Below are positions 17,828-25,876 of a DNA stretch of 64,000 nucleotides, one piece after another; position 1 is the stretch's first letter, and each line of letters starts with the position of its first letter. Source of the stretch: Glaciecola sp. KUL10 (GTDB taxonomy: Bacteria > Pseudomonadota > Gammaproteobacteria > Enterobacterales > Alteromonadaceae); NCBI RefSeq assembly GCF_003203515.1, contig NZ_BGNG01000002.1, forward strand, positions 372,001 to 436,000, in the 5' to 3' direction. Both the position numbers and the translations under genes were made by a program. The notes beneath the pieces were generated by a model that saw only the letters and a list, made by a program, of their open reading frames with translations, did not search any database and was not told where the DNA came from.

Positions 17828-18877
17828 TTAGTGATTGGATAAGACCATTTTGATGCTGTTTGCTTGTCTATTTAGGATCTTCTCGATTTTTCTATACAAG
17901 CTATTTGTGGTAGCGATATCTGACGCCATTTTGGATGCAGGCTGCAAGATGTGTAAGCTTTCGCTCTGTTGACTAGCTGTATCGAGAAGCGCAATCATGA
18001 CTGTATCAATAATATCTTGGGGCGCATAAGTACCTTCTGCGTTTCTCATCATTTCACTCGTTTGCATGCTATTTCTATGTGAAATATAACAAGGAGTGGT
18101 TCCTTGTATTGTATAATCATTACCCTCGACATCAGTAAAGGTTTGGTTGTGTCGTAAACCTTTAGCTTTTGTCTGATGTCCGCTCTTTTGTGTACCGTGG
18201 ATAGTTCTATTCATCACTTCCATCAATGTCTTATATGACGTTAACTTGGCGTTTGTACTCATATTACTTGTAGGCGTAAATTCAATGATAGTGCAGTTTG
18301 TATTCTCTACTTGAACATCTTGGATATTAGCTTGGTCTTGCCTGCCTATCGTGCCACTTGCATCCAAAATTATTTCGACATGTAGGCCCGATTCTTTTAG
18401 TAAAATAGAATTTGGCGAACATTTATGACCAGATAAGGCAACAAATTGACTTGGGTTTTGCAAGCCAGACTGACTCCCGTCTGCAAAAAATGCCAATAAA
18501 TGGTGATAGTAAACAACATAGTTCTTTACCTGTTTATGGCTACCTTCAGTTAGTGGAAAACGCTGGTCTAGTATGTCTTTAGCTTGGTTAGGTTGATTAC
18601 AAACGCTGGTCCATCGGCTGTTTAGTGCGTCAACAATTGCATCTTTGTTGTCGATCTCAGCAATAATTGGCTTCTGACTTCTATCCATGGTGTTGATGGC
18701 AATAGGGCCACCCATACTATGCTTAGTAGGTTGCAGCAGGGTAAATTCATGGACAATTTGTTCGAATGCCTGCCAAAAAGTAGCTGGTGCGATACCCACC
18801 GAAGCCAATACATCCTCGTTAACAAAGTTATAAAAACCTTGATGGATTTGGCTGTGTTTCAGTGCTGGCATATTCAT
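17828..18877 (-). CDS. Half-length, degenerate malate synthase G homologue
   Basis: A 349-residue protein homologous to only the first half of malate synthase G (GlcB, about 723 aa). Matching segments from memory of E. coli GlcB: FWQAFEQIVHEF, LNSRWTSV, FPLTEGSHKQV, NPSQFVALSGH, NSILLKESGLHVEI, GTIGRQDQANIQDV, and near the end FRKIE-type SLYRKIEKILNRQANSIKM. It stops just where GlcB has GIMDEERRT, so the catalytic Arg and the later acidic residues are absent, and the CEDS motif is replaced by IEFT. It cannot be an active malate synthase by this reading. Start chosen at the ATG 18877 with AGGA 8 nt upstream. It diverges from a regulator of the family linked to acetate/glyoxylate genes. No second half follows; a terminator does. 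Confidence 0.75.
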   Translation of the reverse strand: MNMPALKHSQIHQGFYNFVNEDVLASVGIAPATFWQAFEQIVHEFTLLQPTKHSMGGPIAINTMDRSQKPIIAEIDNKDAIVDALNSRWTSVCNQPNQAKDILDQRFPLTEGSHKQVKNYVVYYHHLLAFFADGSQSGLQNPSQFVALSGHKCSPNSILLKESGLHVEIILDASGTIGRQDQANIQDVQVENTNCTIIEFTPTSNMSTNAKLTSYKTLMEVMNRTIHGTQKSGHQTKAKGLRHNQTFTDVEGNDYTIQGTTPCYISHRNSMQTSEMMRNAEGTYAPQDIIDTVMIALLDTASQQSESLHILQPASKMASDIATTNSLYRKIEKILNRQANSIKMVLSNH

Positions 18878-19006
18878 TTTTATTATCCTCATTGTTTTAA
18901 CAGATTCCAAGCGTCGGCGTTAGGTTTGTGTGTGTTATTAGTAGCGTCTGCTTGATTTTAAGCATAGAATAAATTTAATTATAATTTCACAATTAAAATT
19001 TCACAG

Positions 19007-19019
19007 TGTAAATTTTACA
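19007..19019. promoter_or_regulatory. Candidate operator between malate-synthase-like gene and its regulator
   Basis: TGTAAATTTTACA is a perfect inverted repeat around a central T. It is 26 bp upstream of the regulator start, in a region with two copies of AATTTCACA just before it. An autoregulatory site is a reasonable guess only. Confidence 0.4.
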
Positions 19020-19044
19020 AAAGCCAATACCAAAGTATAAAATT

Positions 19045-20586
19045 ATGAAAAGCACAGTCAGCCTAAACAGAAAGTCTCATTTGATGGGGACGAAAATCCG
19101 CAACTTACGTAAGCGGAATAATCTAACCATGGAAGATTTGTCCGCTCGTTGCATTCGGGTCAATCCAGAAAATGCGCCATCAGTATCGTACTTATCTATG
19201 ATCGAACGCGGTAAACGAGTGCCAAGCAGTGACATGCTAGAAGTGATTGCGGCGGTTTTTCAAAAAGAAGTAAATTGGTTTTTAGACGATGTTCCTGAGC
19301 AAAGTGCTATTACTCCTGATAAAGGTAGCCGAGGCGGAATTAATGGTATGGCACTTGAACCGAGTTTCTTATTTACCAATGAGATACTCCAGATAGCCAT
19401 CCCAGAAATGCTTTCGCAAACAGGTATTAGTGGTCGCCAGTTTGCACATTTGCTTATCCGCGCTCATCAAGAGCACCATCAAAATCATTTCCCTGATTTA
19501 GAACGAGCAGCAGAGGAAATTGGTAAAAAGCGCATGCCTTTGTCTGTTGACGAACTTATCGAAATTGCTCAACAACAAGGCTTAGAAATTCAATGGTTTG
19601 ATACTTTACCTAAAGCCTTATTAAATGAGCTTGGGGTAAACTCAACCAGTATTGTGACTTCTTTCTTTGGCGCACCCAATCAAATTCATATTAATAAAAA
19701 GCTACAAAACCATAGCAAACGCCTTAAGTATGATTTGGCTGTGCATATTGGTCATAGTGTTCTGCACAACCGTGAGGGCCTAAAAAGTGTACTTGTTACT
19801 GGTTTAAATCAATACTCGGTTTCGCAAGGAGCATCTGCGCATTCTTCTACGGTTGATGCGCAAGATATTTTGCAAGCGTGGCGCGACTTTGAATCTAGCT
19901 TTTTTGCGGGTGCTTTACTTTGCCCTAAGGTGCCCTTTAGGCAACTACTTGATCGCCAAGGGTATGAAGTGAGTGTTCACAAACAGTTAGACGTATCTGC
20001 GTCAGTGGCTATGCGTAGAATGACGGCTGTTTCGCCTTATCGTCATTGGCACTATTTTGATGCTTATGCGCCGGGTAAGCTAAAGGCTGTTTATCGAGGT
20101 AATGGTATTCCTTTGCCTTGGGGGAATATGCGAGAAGTACAGGATCCATGTCAGCATTGGGCGGTATTTCGGATGATTAATCAGCCTGTTTCTGGTACTT
20201 CGGCTCAGCTGTCAATTCTGAACGTTGGCGATGAACCCCGAATTTACTGCTGTGAGTCAACCAATACCAAAGATTTAGCTGAGAACAATCACGTTTTGTG
20301 TACTGGAATTGATCTCAACCCCGCCATTGAGGCGCAGGGAGAAGATGCGCTCACAATAGCGCAGGACCTAAAAAAGGTTTGCGTTCAAAGCGGTGGTTCA
20401 GCCGACATTCCTCCAGTATTGAGAGCTAAGCTTTCGAGTATTGCGCGCATTTTGAATATTAATTGGGTTGAAAGAAGTATAGATAGCCCTGCGAGGCTAA
20501 TATGCTCAAGAGGGGCCTCTTGCCCTCGTGAACCAAGCTGCTATCAAGGGAGTTTTATTGATTCGAATTCGACGTTTATCGCGTGA
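19045..20586 (+). CDS. XRE-family regulator, RamB/ScfR type with DUF3612-like C-terminus
   Basis: A 513-residue transcription factor. Residues about 14-75 are a cro/C1 helix-turn-helix (MGTKIRNLRKRNNLTMEDL, then SYLSMIERGKRVPSSDMLEVIA). The middle resembles the degenerate IrrE-like domain of short-chain-fatty-acid regulators (KYDLAVHIGHSVLHNREG and AWRDFESSFFAGALLCP). The C-terminus has a cysteine cluster (ICSRGASCPREPSCYQG), as in COG3800 proteins such as RamB, which controls glyoxylate-bypass genes. Divergence from a malate-synthase-like gene fits that role. The ligand, perhaps an acyl-CoA, is inferred. The start ATG has a weak ribosome site; an ATG at 19084 is an alternative. Confidence 0.8.
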   Translation: MKSTVSLNRKSHLMGTKIRNLRKRNNLTMEDLSARCIRVNPENAPSVSYLSMIERGKRVPSSDMLEVIAAVFQKEVNWFLDDVPEQSAITPDKGSRGGINGMALEPSFLFTNEILQIAIPEMLSQTGISGRQFAHLLIRAHQEHHQNHFPDLERAAEEIGKKRMPLSVDELIEIAQQQGLEIQWFDTLPKALLNELGVNSTSIVTSFFGAPNQIHINKKLQNHSKRLKYDLAVHIGHSVLHNREGLKSVLVTGLNQYSVSQGASAHSSTVDAQDILQAWRDFESSFFAGALLCPKVPFRQLLDRQGYEVSVHKQLDVSASVAMRRMTAVSPYRHWHYFDAYAPGKLKAVYRGNGIPLPWGNMREVQDPCQHWAVFRMINQPVSGTSAQLSILNVGDEPRIYCCESTNTKDLAENNHVLCTGIDLNPAIEAQGEDALTIAQDLKKVCVQSGGSADIPPVLRAKLSSIARILNINWVERSIDSPARLICSRGASCPREPSCYQGSFIDSNSTFIA

Positions 20587-20633
20587 TCTTGTCTTGGCAC
20601 TTAGACGAAGTTAAATCAATGATAGGGTTTGTC

Positions 20634-21272
20634 CTAAATTTGTGCTGGCAAGGTTTGTGTTCTTTTTGTCAGTAGTAATAAAAAAATGGCGATGCCAAAA
20701 ATAATAAGCAGTTTGGGGAGGTTTGTCTTTTCTGCTTTACCATTGGAAAAGCGAATGCTTCTTTCACTGTTTCCAAGTGAGTCCCAAATGGACCAAGATG
20801 TCTGAACTCCGTCATGATGTATCAACGTGTCATTATCTGCCAGTGAAACTGTTAATTTATAACTAATACGAACAGCATCAAACTGATCGATTTCTTGCAC
20901 ATTTACTACTCCCGGCCCACCGTATTGGCCAGTTTCTGCACTGTAGTAGTGTTTTCTAGAGTGCACAACTTTACCCTGATGATAGAATTCATAACTTCCT
21001 TCAATACCACGAAATGCGCGTTCTTCGAAACCAATATCGAAACCAGCATAATAACGAGACTTTTGATCGCTAAAGTCCCAATAAGCTCCTTCGCCTTCTG
21101 TCGAAAATCTTAATTCTAATGTGTCACCAGTTGTAAATTCGACAGAGAAAATATCAGCGCCATTTTTCAACGATAGTCTTTCTCCGTCAAAAGTATAATT
21201 TGCTTCGATTATTTCGGCTTGAATTTTAGTTGTTAAAAAGCTTAAAAAAATGATTGCTAGTATTTTATTCAT
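20634..21272 (-). CDS. Secreted/membrane-anchored protein of unknown function
   Basis: A 212-residue protein with a cleavable signal peptide (MNKILAIIFLSFLTTKIQA), a beta-rich, aromatic-rich extracytoplasmic body with no motif I recognise, and a C-terminal hydrophobic segment near residues 185-202 followed by the basic tail KRTQTLPAQI. The layout, signal peptide plus C-terminal membrane anchor plus basic residues, resembles C-terminal sorting signals, but the PEP or GG motif that would define one is missing. The neighbours on this strand are the response regulator 100 bp upstream; a functional link is unproven. Confidence 0.6.
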   Translation of the reverse strand: MNKILAIIFLSFLTTKIQAEIIEANYTFDGERLSLKNGADIFSVEFTTGDTLELRFSTEGEGAYWDFSDQKSRYYAGFDIGFEERAFRGIEGSYEFYHQGKVVHSRKHYYSAETGQYGGPGVVNVQEIDQFDAVRISYKLTVSLADNDTLIHHDGVQTSWSIWDSLGNSERSIRFSNGKAEKTNLPKLLIIFGIAIFLLLLTKRTQTLPAQI

Positions 21273-21372
21273 TCTAGTGTTTGTCGGCGCCCGTGCAATT
21301 AGCTAATCTCAATTGAGATTCCTACCGCTTGTTCTTATATGGCGATAATAGTATTCCAACAAATTGAGGAAA

Positions 21373-22062
21373 TTATGAGTTTATTTGCTGTCCCCCTACT
21401 TCTCGAACAAATCGATAACCAACGCCATAGACAGCTTGAATGAACTCATGATTTGGGGAGATTATTTTTAGTTTTTTACGGATGTTTTTGATATGTGTAT
21501 CTACTGTTCGATCAGTTACATCGCGATAGTCAGAATATATCCCGTCAAGAATTTGCTCTCTAGTAAAGGCTTGATTGGGACGTCTCTTAAGCATCATAAC
21601 CAACTCTATTTCTGACTTGGTCATTGTAACTGAATTTCCTTTTCGGCTAACTGAATTGGAGTCCTTATTCAAAATCAGACTATCATTAAGGTTTGCCGAG
21701 TCGAAACGGCGTAAAAAGTTTTGTATTCGTACGACTAATTCTGGGGCGCTAAACGGTTTACAAATATAGTCGTCTGCACCTAGTTTTAAGCCGCTTAGAC
21801 GTTGTGATTCATCCGAACATGCCGTTAAAATAAAAATGGGAACGTCTGATTTAGTTCTGATTCGCCTGCATACCTCCATTCCATCAAGCCCAGGCAACAT
21901 CACGTCTAATACAATAAGACTAACTTGATGTTGTTCATAAAAGAGTTCGACCTCGTCTCCTCTCTCCAAATGAGAAACCCTAAAGCCTGCGTTCCTTAAA
22001 AATATACAAATGCTTTTGGCGACCTCTAATTCGTCCTCTACTACTAGTATGTGTTTTCTCAT
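21373..22062 (-). CDS. OmpR/PhoB-family response regulator
   Basis: A 229-residue two-component regulator. The receiver carries acidic residues in VVEDE (9-11), phospho-acceptor Asp53 in VLDVMLPGLDG, Thr/Ser in FILTACSDES, and Lys in ICKPFSAPEL. The winged-helix effector ends with the usual RTVDTHIKNIRKKL and VYGVGYRFV. The ATG at 22062 begins with the normal MRKHILVVEDE; an ATG at 22071 in frame adds three residues. No intact sensor kinase is adjacent: the segment directly upstream on the same strand holds fragments of a broken gene that probably encoded it. Confidence 0.9.
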   Translation of the reverse strand: MRKHILVVEDELEVAKSICIFLRNAGFRVSHLERGDEVELFYEQHQVSLIVLDVMLPGLDGMEVCRRIRTKSDVPIFILTACSDESQRLSGLKLGADDYICKPFSAPELVVRIQNFLRRFDSANLNDSLILNKDSNSVSRKGNSVTMTKSEIELVMMLKRRPNQAFTREQILDGIYSDYRDVTDRTVDTHIKNIRKKLKIISPNHEFIQAVYGVGYRFVREVGGQQINS

Positions 22063-22076
22063 AAATTCCATGGTAA

Positions 22077-22585
22077 TTATTCAGTAATTACGGGGAGGTC
22101 CACGACTAATTCCACGCCTCCCAAATCAAATTGCCCTGGTTGATTTAATTGATTGCTTAAAAGAATAACGATAAATCTTTCTGCTAACAACCAGTTGTTA
22201 TTGTGAACAGACACTAATGCTCTATAGCCAGTATTTGTCTGCGGCCGCCATTGATTCGTTCATTAATACCGAATCCTTAGCTCGCACTTAGTTCTTGAAT
22301 TAATGCTTCTTCAAGCTTGCCTAGTTTTTGATGGATGATACCCATATTGTTGTATACAGAAGCTAAAACGTTCAGTTTTACGACCGAGTCTTGACGAGAA
22401 ATAGAGTGAGTTTGGCTTGTCGCTATGCATTCAAAAGAGAATGTCGTTAGAACAACCAAAAAACTAATAATGATTTTAAATAACAAACTTAAATGCTCAT
22501 GTATTGCTTTGCGAGAGTGTAAATTCCAAAAGTGAGGATAATATGAGCTTGTTTCTGCATTGCTAGCAAAAACGAGCCTATTCAC
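22077..22585 (-). pseudogene. Remnant of a TPR-containing gene, probably the lost sensor of the response regulator
   Basis: Two pieces in different frames. From 22585 a 102-codon frame encodes a membrane segment (IIISFLVVLTTFSFECIA) and part of a tetratricopeptide repeat (LASVYNNMGIIHQKLGKLEEAL) and stops at 22277. From about 22261 another frame, without a start codon, encodes a conserved-looking C-terminal stretch (TGYRALVSVHNNNWLLAERF, ending ELVVDLPVITE) and stops at 22077, only 5 nt before the long-start ATG of the response regulator. Stops block both frames at the junction. TPR-containing sensor kinases beside OmpR-type regulators are known, so an internally deleted sensor gene is my reading. 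The first piece could instead be a real small protein. Confidence 0.4.
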
Positions 22586-22605
22586 GTACGATAATACAAA
22601 GAAAA

Positions 22606-22619
22606 CGGTAGCGCTTTCA
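22606..22619. promoter_or_regulatory. LacI-type operator before the halogenase pair
   Basis: CGGTAGCGCTTTCA shares the core AGCGCTTTCA with the perfect palindrome before the TonB-dependent receptor at 30733. It lies 106 bp upstream of the first halogenase-like gene, where a promoter would be expected. Confidence 0.55.
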
Positions 22620-22724
22620 TATTTGCTAATAGTATGTTGACGACTAGCAATGCACCGATTTTTTTAAACCATTTTTATTTGGCCGAAACGACATTGTGAG
22701 TAATTGAAAAATAGTTGTATACCG

Positions 22725-24287
22725 ATGAATAGCAGAAAAAAAGAAATAGAAGATATCGTGATCTTAGGTGGTGGTACTGCTGGTTGGATGACGGCTGCTG
22801 CTTTGTCTAAACTACTGCCATCTCAGCATTTCAAAGTCACATTAATCGAGTCAGATGCTATCGGTACTGTCGGTGTGGGTGAGGCTACGTTACCGCATTT
22901 AGGCGCTTTTAATCGACGTCTCGGCATTGATGAAGCTGAGTTTATGCGCGTGACCCAAGCAACATTCAAGGTGGGTATAGAATTTCAAAACTGGGGGCAA
23001 AAAGGTGATGCCTATATTCATCCCTTCGGTGATTATGGATACAAGATTGCTGGGGTGCCTTTTCATCACTTTTGGACCAAAGAAAAGCTAAACGGCGATA
23101 CCACTAAAATTGACGACTATTCACTGCCGGTAAAGGCCTGCCAAGCAAACAAGTTTACCTTTCCATCAAAAGATGAAACGAGTGTGGACTCAACCTATTC
23201 TTATGCTTATCACATTGATGCGGGTCTTTATGCGAAGTTTTTGCGCGAATTTTCAGAAAAACGGGGTGCTCGCCGTATAGAAGGAAAAGTAGTCGAGGTT
23301 ATTACTCGAAGTAGCGATAATCATATCGATTCATTAATAATGGAAGACGGACAACGTATTGAAGCTGATTTCTTTGTCGATTGCACCGGCTTTAGAGCAC
23401 AACTGATTGAACAGGTCTATCAATCTGGCTATGTAGATTGGTCTCATTGGTTGCCTTGCAATAGCGCGATTGCAATCGCAACAGCCCAACAAGAAGTCCC
23501 GATTCCTTATACAAAAGCAATTGCGCGCGAAGCGGGATGGCAGTGGCGTATACCCTTGCAGCATCGCCACGGCAATGGCTATGTTTATTGCGATAAGTTT
23601 ATTGACCGTGAACAAGCTTTAGATACTTTGCAATCCAACTTGGTTGGCCCTGCGATAACCGAGCCTAATTACTTGAAATTTCAAACAGGACGTCGCAAAA
23701 AGTCATGGATAAACAATTGTTTAGCGATTGGCTTGTCGAGCGGTTTCCTTGAACCCTTAGAATCAACCAGCATTTACTTAATACAAAGTGCAATCATGAA
23801 ATTAGTTGAGCTCATCCCTCAACAAAGCAACTTACAAATTAAGGCGACTGAATACAATCGCAGTTTGGATATGGAAATGGAAAGGATCCGAGACTTTTTG
23901 ATTCTTCATTATCACGCGACAGAGCGAGACGATACGCCTTTTTGGGACTATATTCGAACGATGCAAATTCCCGATTCATTACAAGATAAAATGGATATGT
24001 TTAAAGCAACTGGGCATGTGCAAAACTACCGATATGGACTGTTTTTAGAGCCCAGCTGGGTAGCGGTTTATCTGGGGCAGCGCTTCATTCCCAACAGCTA
24101 CGACCAACGAGTAAATACACTTGATAGAAGTGCGTATATTGAAGGCATGCAACAGTTTAAGCAAGAAGTTGCTGACGCGGTGAAGCGAATGCCATCGCAC
24201 AACGATACCATTCATCAATATTGTACAATTGGCGGCATTGAGAACGATGGTTTGCTACAAAGCGGTTTATACGGAAAGCGTTTGTAA
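22725..24287 (+). CDS. Tryptophan halogenase-like flavoprotein
   Basis: A 520-residue FAD-dependent halogenase family protein. It has the dinucleotide-binding motif GGGTAGW (residues about 14-20), the conserved lysine in TFKVGIEFQNW (Lys82), and the halogenase signature GWQWRIP near 271-277; CxGFLEPLES-type GFLEPLESTSIYLIQ follows. Known members use FADH2, chloride and O2 to chlorinate tryptophan through hypohalous acid. Members linked to TonB-dependent receptors are abundant in marine and plant-associated bacteria but their substrates are unknown, so substrate and even halide use are open. Start at ATG 22725; a TTG at 22704 is in frame. Its stop overlaps the start of the next gene (TAATG). 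Confidence 0.88.
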   Translation: MNSRKKEIEDIVILGGGTAGWMTAAALSKLLPSQHFKVTLIESDAIGTVGVGEATLPHLGAFNRRLGIDEAEFMRVTQATFKVGIEFQNWGQKGDAYIHPFGDYGYKIAGVPFHHFWTKEKLNGDTTKIDDYSLPVKACQANKFTFPSKDETSVDSTYSYAYHIDAGLYAKFLREFSEKRGARRIEGKVVEVITRSSDNHIDSLIMEDGQRIEADFFVDCTGFRAQLIEQVYQSGYVDWSHWLPCNSAIAIATAQQEVPIPYTKAIAREAGWQWRIPLQHRHGNGYVYCDKFIDREQALDTLQSNLVGPAITEPNYLKFQTGRRKKSWINNCLAIGLSSGFLEPLESTSIYLIQSAIMKLVELIPQQSNLQIKATEYNRSLDMEMERIRDFLILHYHATERDDTPFWDYIRTMQIPDSLQDKMDMFKATGHVQNYRYGLFLEPSWVAVYLGQRFIPNSYDQRVNTLDRSAYIEGMQQFKQEVADAVKRMPSHNDTIHQYCTIGGIENDGLLQSGLYGKRL

Positions 24288-25876
24288 TGACTTCACCTAA
24301 CATAGAACTTTCTACTCATTCGGAAAACGAAAATCAGGCGATCCGAACTATTATAGTCAACAGTCTCAACAATCCCGATTTATCTAATGACAGCGTTAAA
24401 CCCTGTCATCAACAATTAGACGATCTTATTTGTGGCTTATTTACTGCCATATCTCTTAAGGTGAATCTTGCTGCCTGTGATATGTCGATTACTCATGTTT
24501 GTCCTGAGGTCGAGTCATTCAAACAGATAATTAGCGTTATATCACTGAATATTCATCAACTAGCATTTTTACGTTCCCTAGGAATTGATGAAAAGCGCTT
24601 AATGAATACTTGTGATGCTCAACATACCTTGGGTACGCGCTATTTAAATTGGAGCAGTGATCAACAGGATTTTGTATTAGTTGAAGGTGAATACGGTGTG
24701 CCTTTTGACAAGGTCAAATTTCATCACTTTATCGAGCGTTTAGACAAGTTCTCGTATGATGAGTTTGCGATTGCTGCGCAAATGGCAAGGCAGGGGCGAT
24801 TTGTTCACCCAAATAACGACCCAAGCTCTCTACTGTCTAGTTTCACTTATGGTTTGAATGTCGATGCTTATTCTTTCGCAAAATTGCTTTCTCAGTGCGC
24901 AGCGGCGTTCAAAATTGAGGCGATTACTGCGGATAGTCTCGAAGCAACTATGTCCGACAATGGTTTAGCGTCAATTAATGCGTCTTGTCACAGTGGCAAA
25001 CAAAGGTCTTTAAGTGCGGACTTTTTTATTGATTGTGCATCTAAGTCTTCTGCTATATATCAGTGTTTTTTACCTGATAAAATGAAGCTAGAAAGCTCGC
25101 CTATTAAACAACAAAACAAGCTGCGCTTGTGCGCGGTCACTCAATCTAGCAACCGCTTATTGAATATCCTTCAGCCTCACGCTTTTGGTTGGTCAAAAAC
25201 TATAAACACCGCTTCCAAGACGATGATTGAATGCCAGTTTGATGACACTGTGACGCTCGAGCAAGTATTATCTGACTTGGCCCAAAAAGGAATAGAATGC
25301 CAAGAGTGTGACGAACACGCCGTCGAGAGAGTAGAGCAGATCATGCTAAAACAACCTTGGCAGCAAAACTGTCTATTTATAGGTCGCAAGATCTGCGATA
25401 TAGATACCCTGACGCATGATCTTTTAGATATCTTGGATGAGCAACTAAGACTTTTGTTTCAGGTCTTTCCATCCCGCAAAGCTCAGCAAAATTTAGTTAA
25501 CTTTTATAACCGTAATATTCACGAGCAGTGCTTGAGTTTACTCGATATGGTTATTTGTCATTATCAGTTAAATCAAACACAAACTAGCCAGTGTTGGCTC
25601 GATAACCGACAGACAAAGGGCTCTGAAAACTTAAGTCATTTAACAGCATTGTTTGAACAAACGGGAATTTTCCCTGAATTCGAAAATCAGTTTATTGCCG
25701 AAAGAAAATGGATTAATTTCTTGATTGGGTTTGGGGTAATACCACAAAGTACGCACCCATTGTCTTTAAATATCAGTGATGCAGAGCAAAAAGTGATGTC
25801 ATTTCAACACCACTTAAAAGCCTTATTGGTGCAGTTGCCTACATACGAAGCTTATGTAGCAACGGCTCGAAATTAA
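24287..25876 (+). CDS. Degenerate halogenase homologue, probable pseudoenzyme
   Basis: A 529-residue protein that aligns along its length with its neighbour but has lost every catalytic element. The GGGTAGW FAD motif is replaced by NSLNNPD, the lysine of TFKVGIEFQNW becomes Thr (QHTLGTRYLNW), and GWQWRIP becomes GWSKTIN; GFLEPLES is also gone. Alignment anchors remain: KFHHF, SFTYGLNVDAYSFAKLL, SADFFIDCAS, LIVICHY-type VICHYQLNQTQ. The frame is open for 530 codons and translationally coupled to the intact gene (TAATG), which argues for a retained non-catalytic partner rather than decay. Its stop overlaps the convergent third halogenase gene by 4 bp. Function unknown. Confidence 0.75.
   Translation: MTSPNIELSTHSENENQAIRTIIVNSLNNPDLSNDSVKPCHQQLDDLICGLFTAISLKVNLAACDMSITHVCPEVESFKQIISVISLNIHQLAFLRSLGIDEKRLMNTCDAQHTLGTRYLNWSSDQQDFVLVEGEYGVPFDKVKFHHFIERLDKFSYDEFAIAAQMARQGRFVHPNNDPSSLLSSFTYGLNVDAYSFAKLLSQCAAAFKIEAITADSLEATMSDNGLASINASCHSGKQRSLSADFFIDCASKSSAIYQCFLPDKMKLESSPIKQQNKLRLCAVTQSSNRLLNILQPHAFGWSKTINTASKTMIECQFDDTVTLEQVLSDLAQKGIECQECDEHAVERVEQIMLKQPWQQNCLFIGRKICDIDTLTHDLLDILDEQLRLLFQVFPSRKAQQNLVNFYNRNIHEQCLSLLDMVICHYQLNQTQTSQCWLDNRQTKGSENLSHLTALFEQTGIFPEFENQFIAERKWINFLIGFGVIPQSTHPLSLNISDAEQKVMSFQHHLKALLVQLPTYEAYVATARN

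Noticed and set aside
20634-20720. PEP-CTERM or GlyGly-CTERM sorting signal in the unknown secreted protein
   Set aside because: The hydrophobic segment and basic tail are there, but the defining PEP or GG motif is not.
22077-22585. Joining the two sensor fragments as a simple one-base frameshift
   Set aside because: Stop codons occur in both frames at the junction, and the expected kinase domains are missing, so an internal deletion fits better than a sequencing slip.
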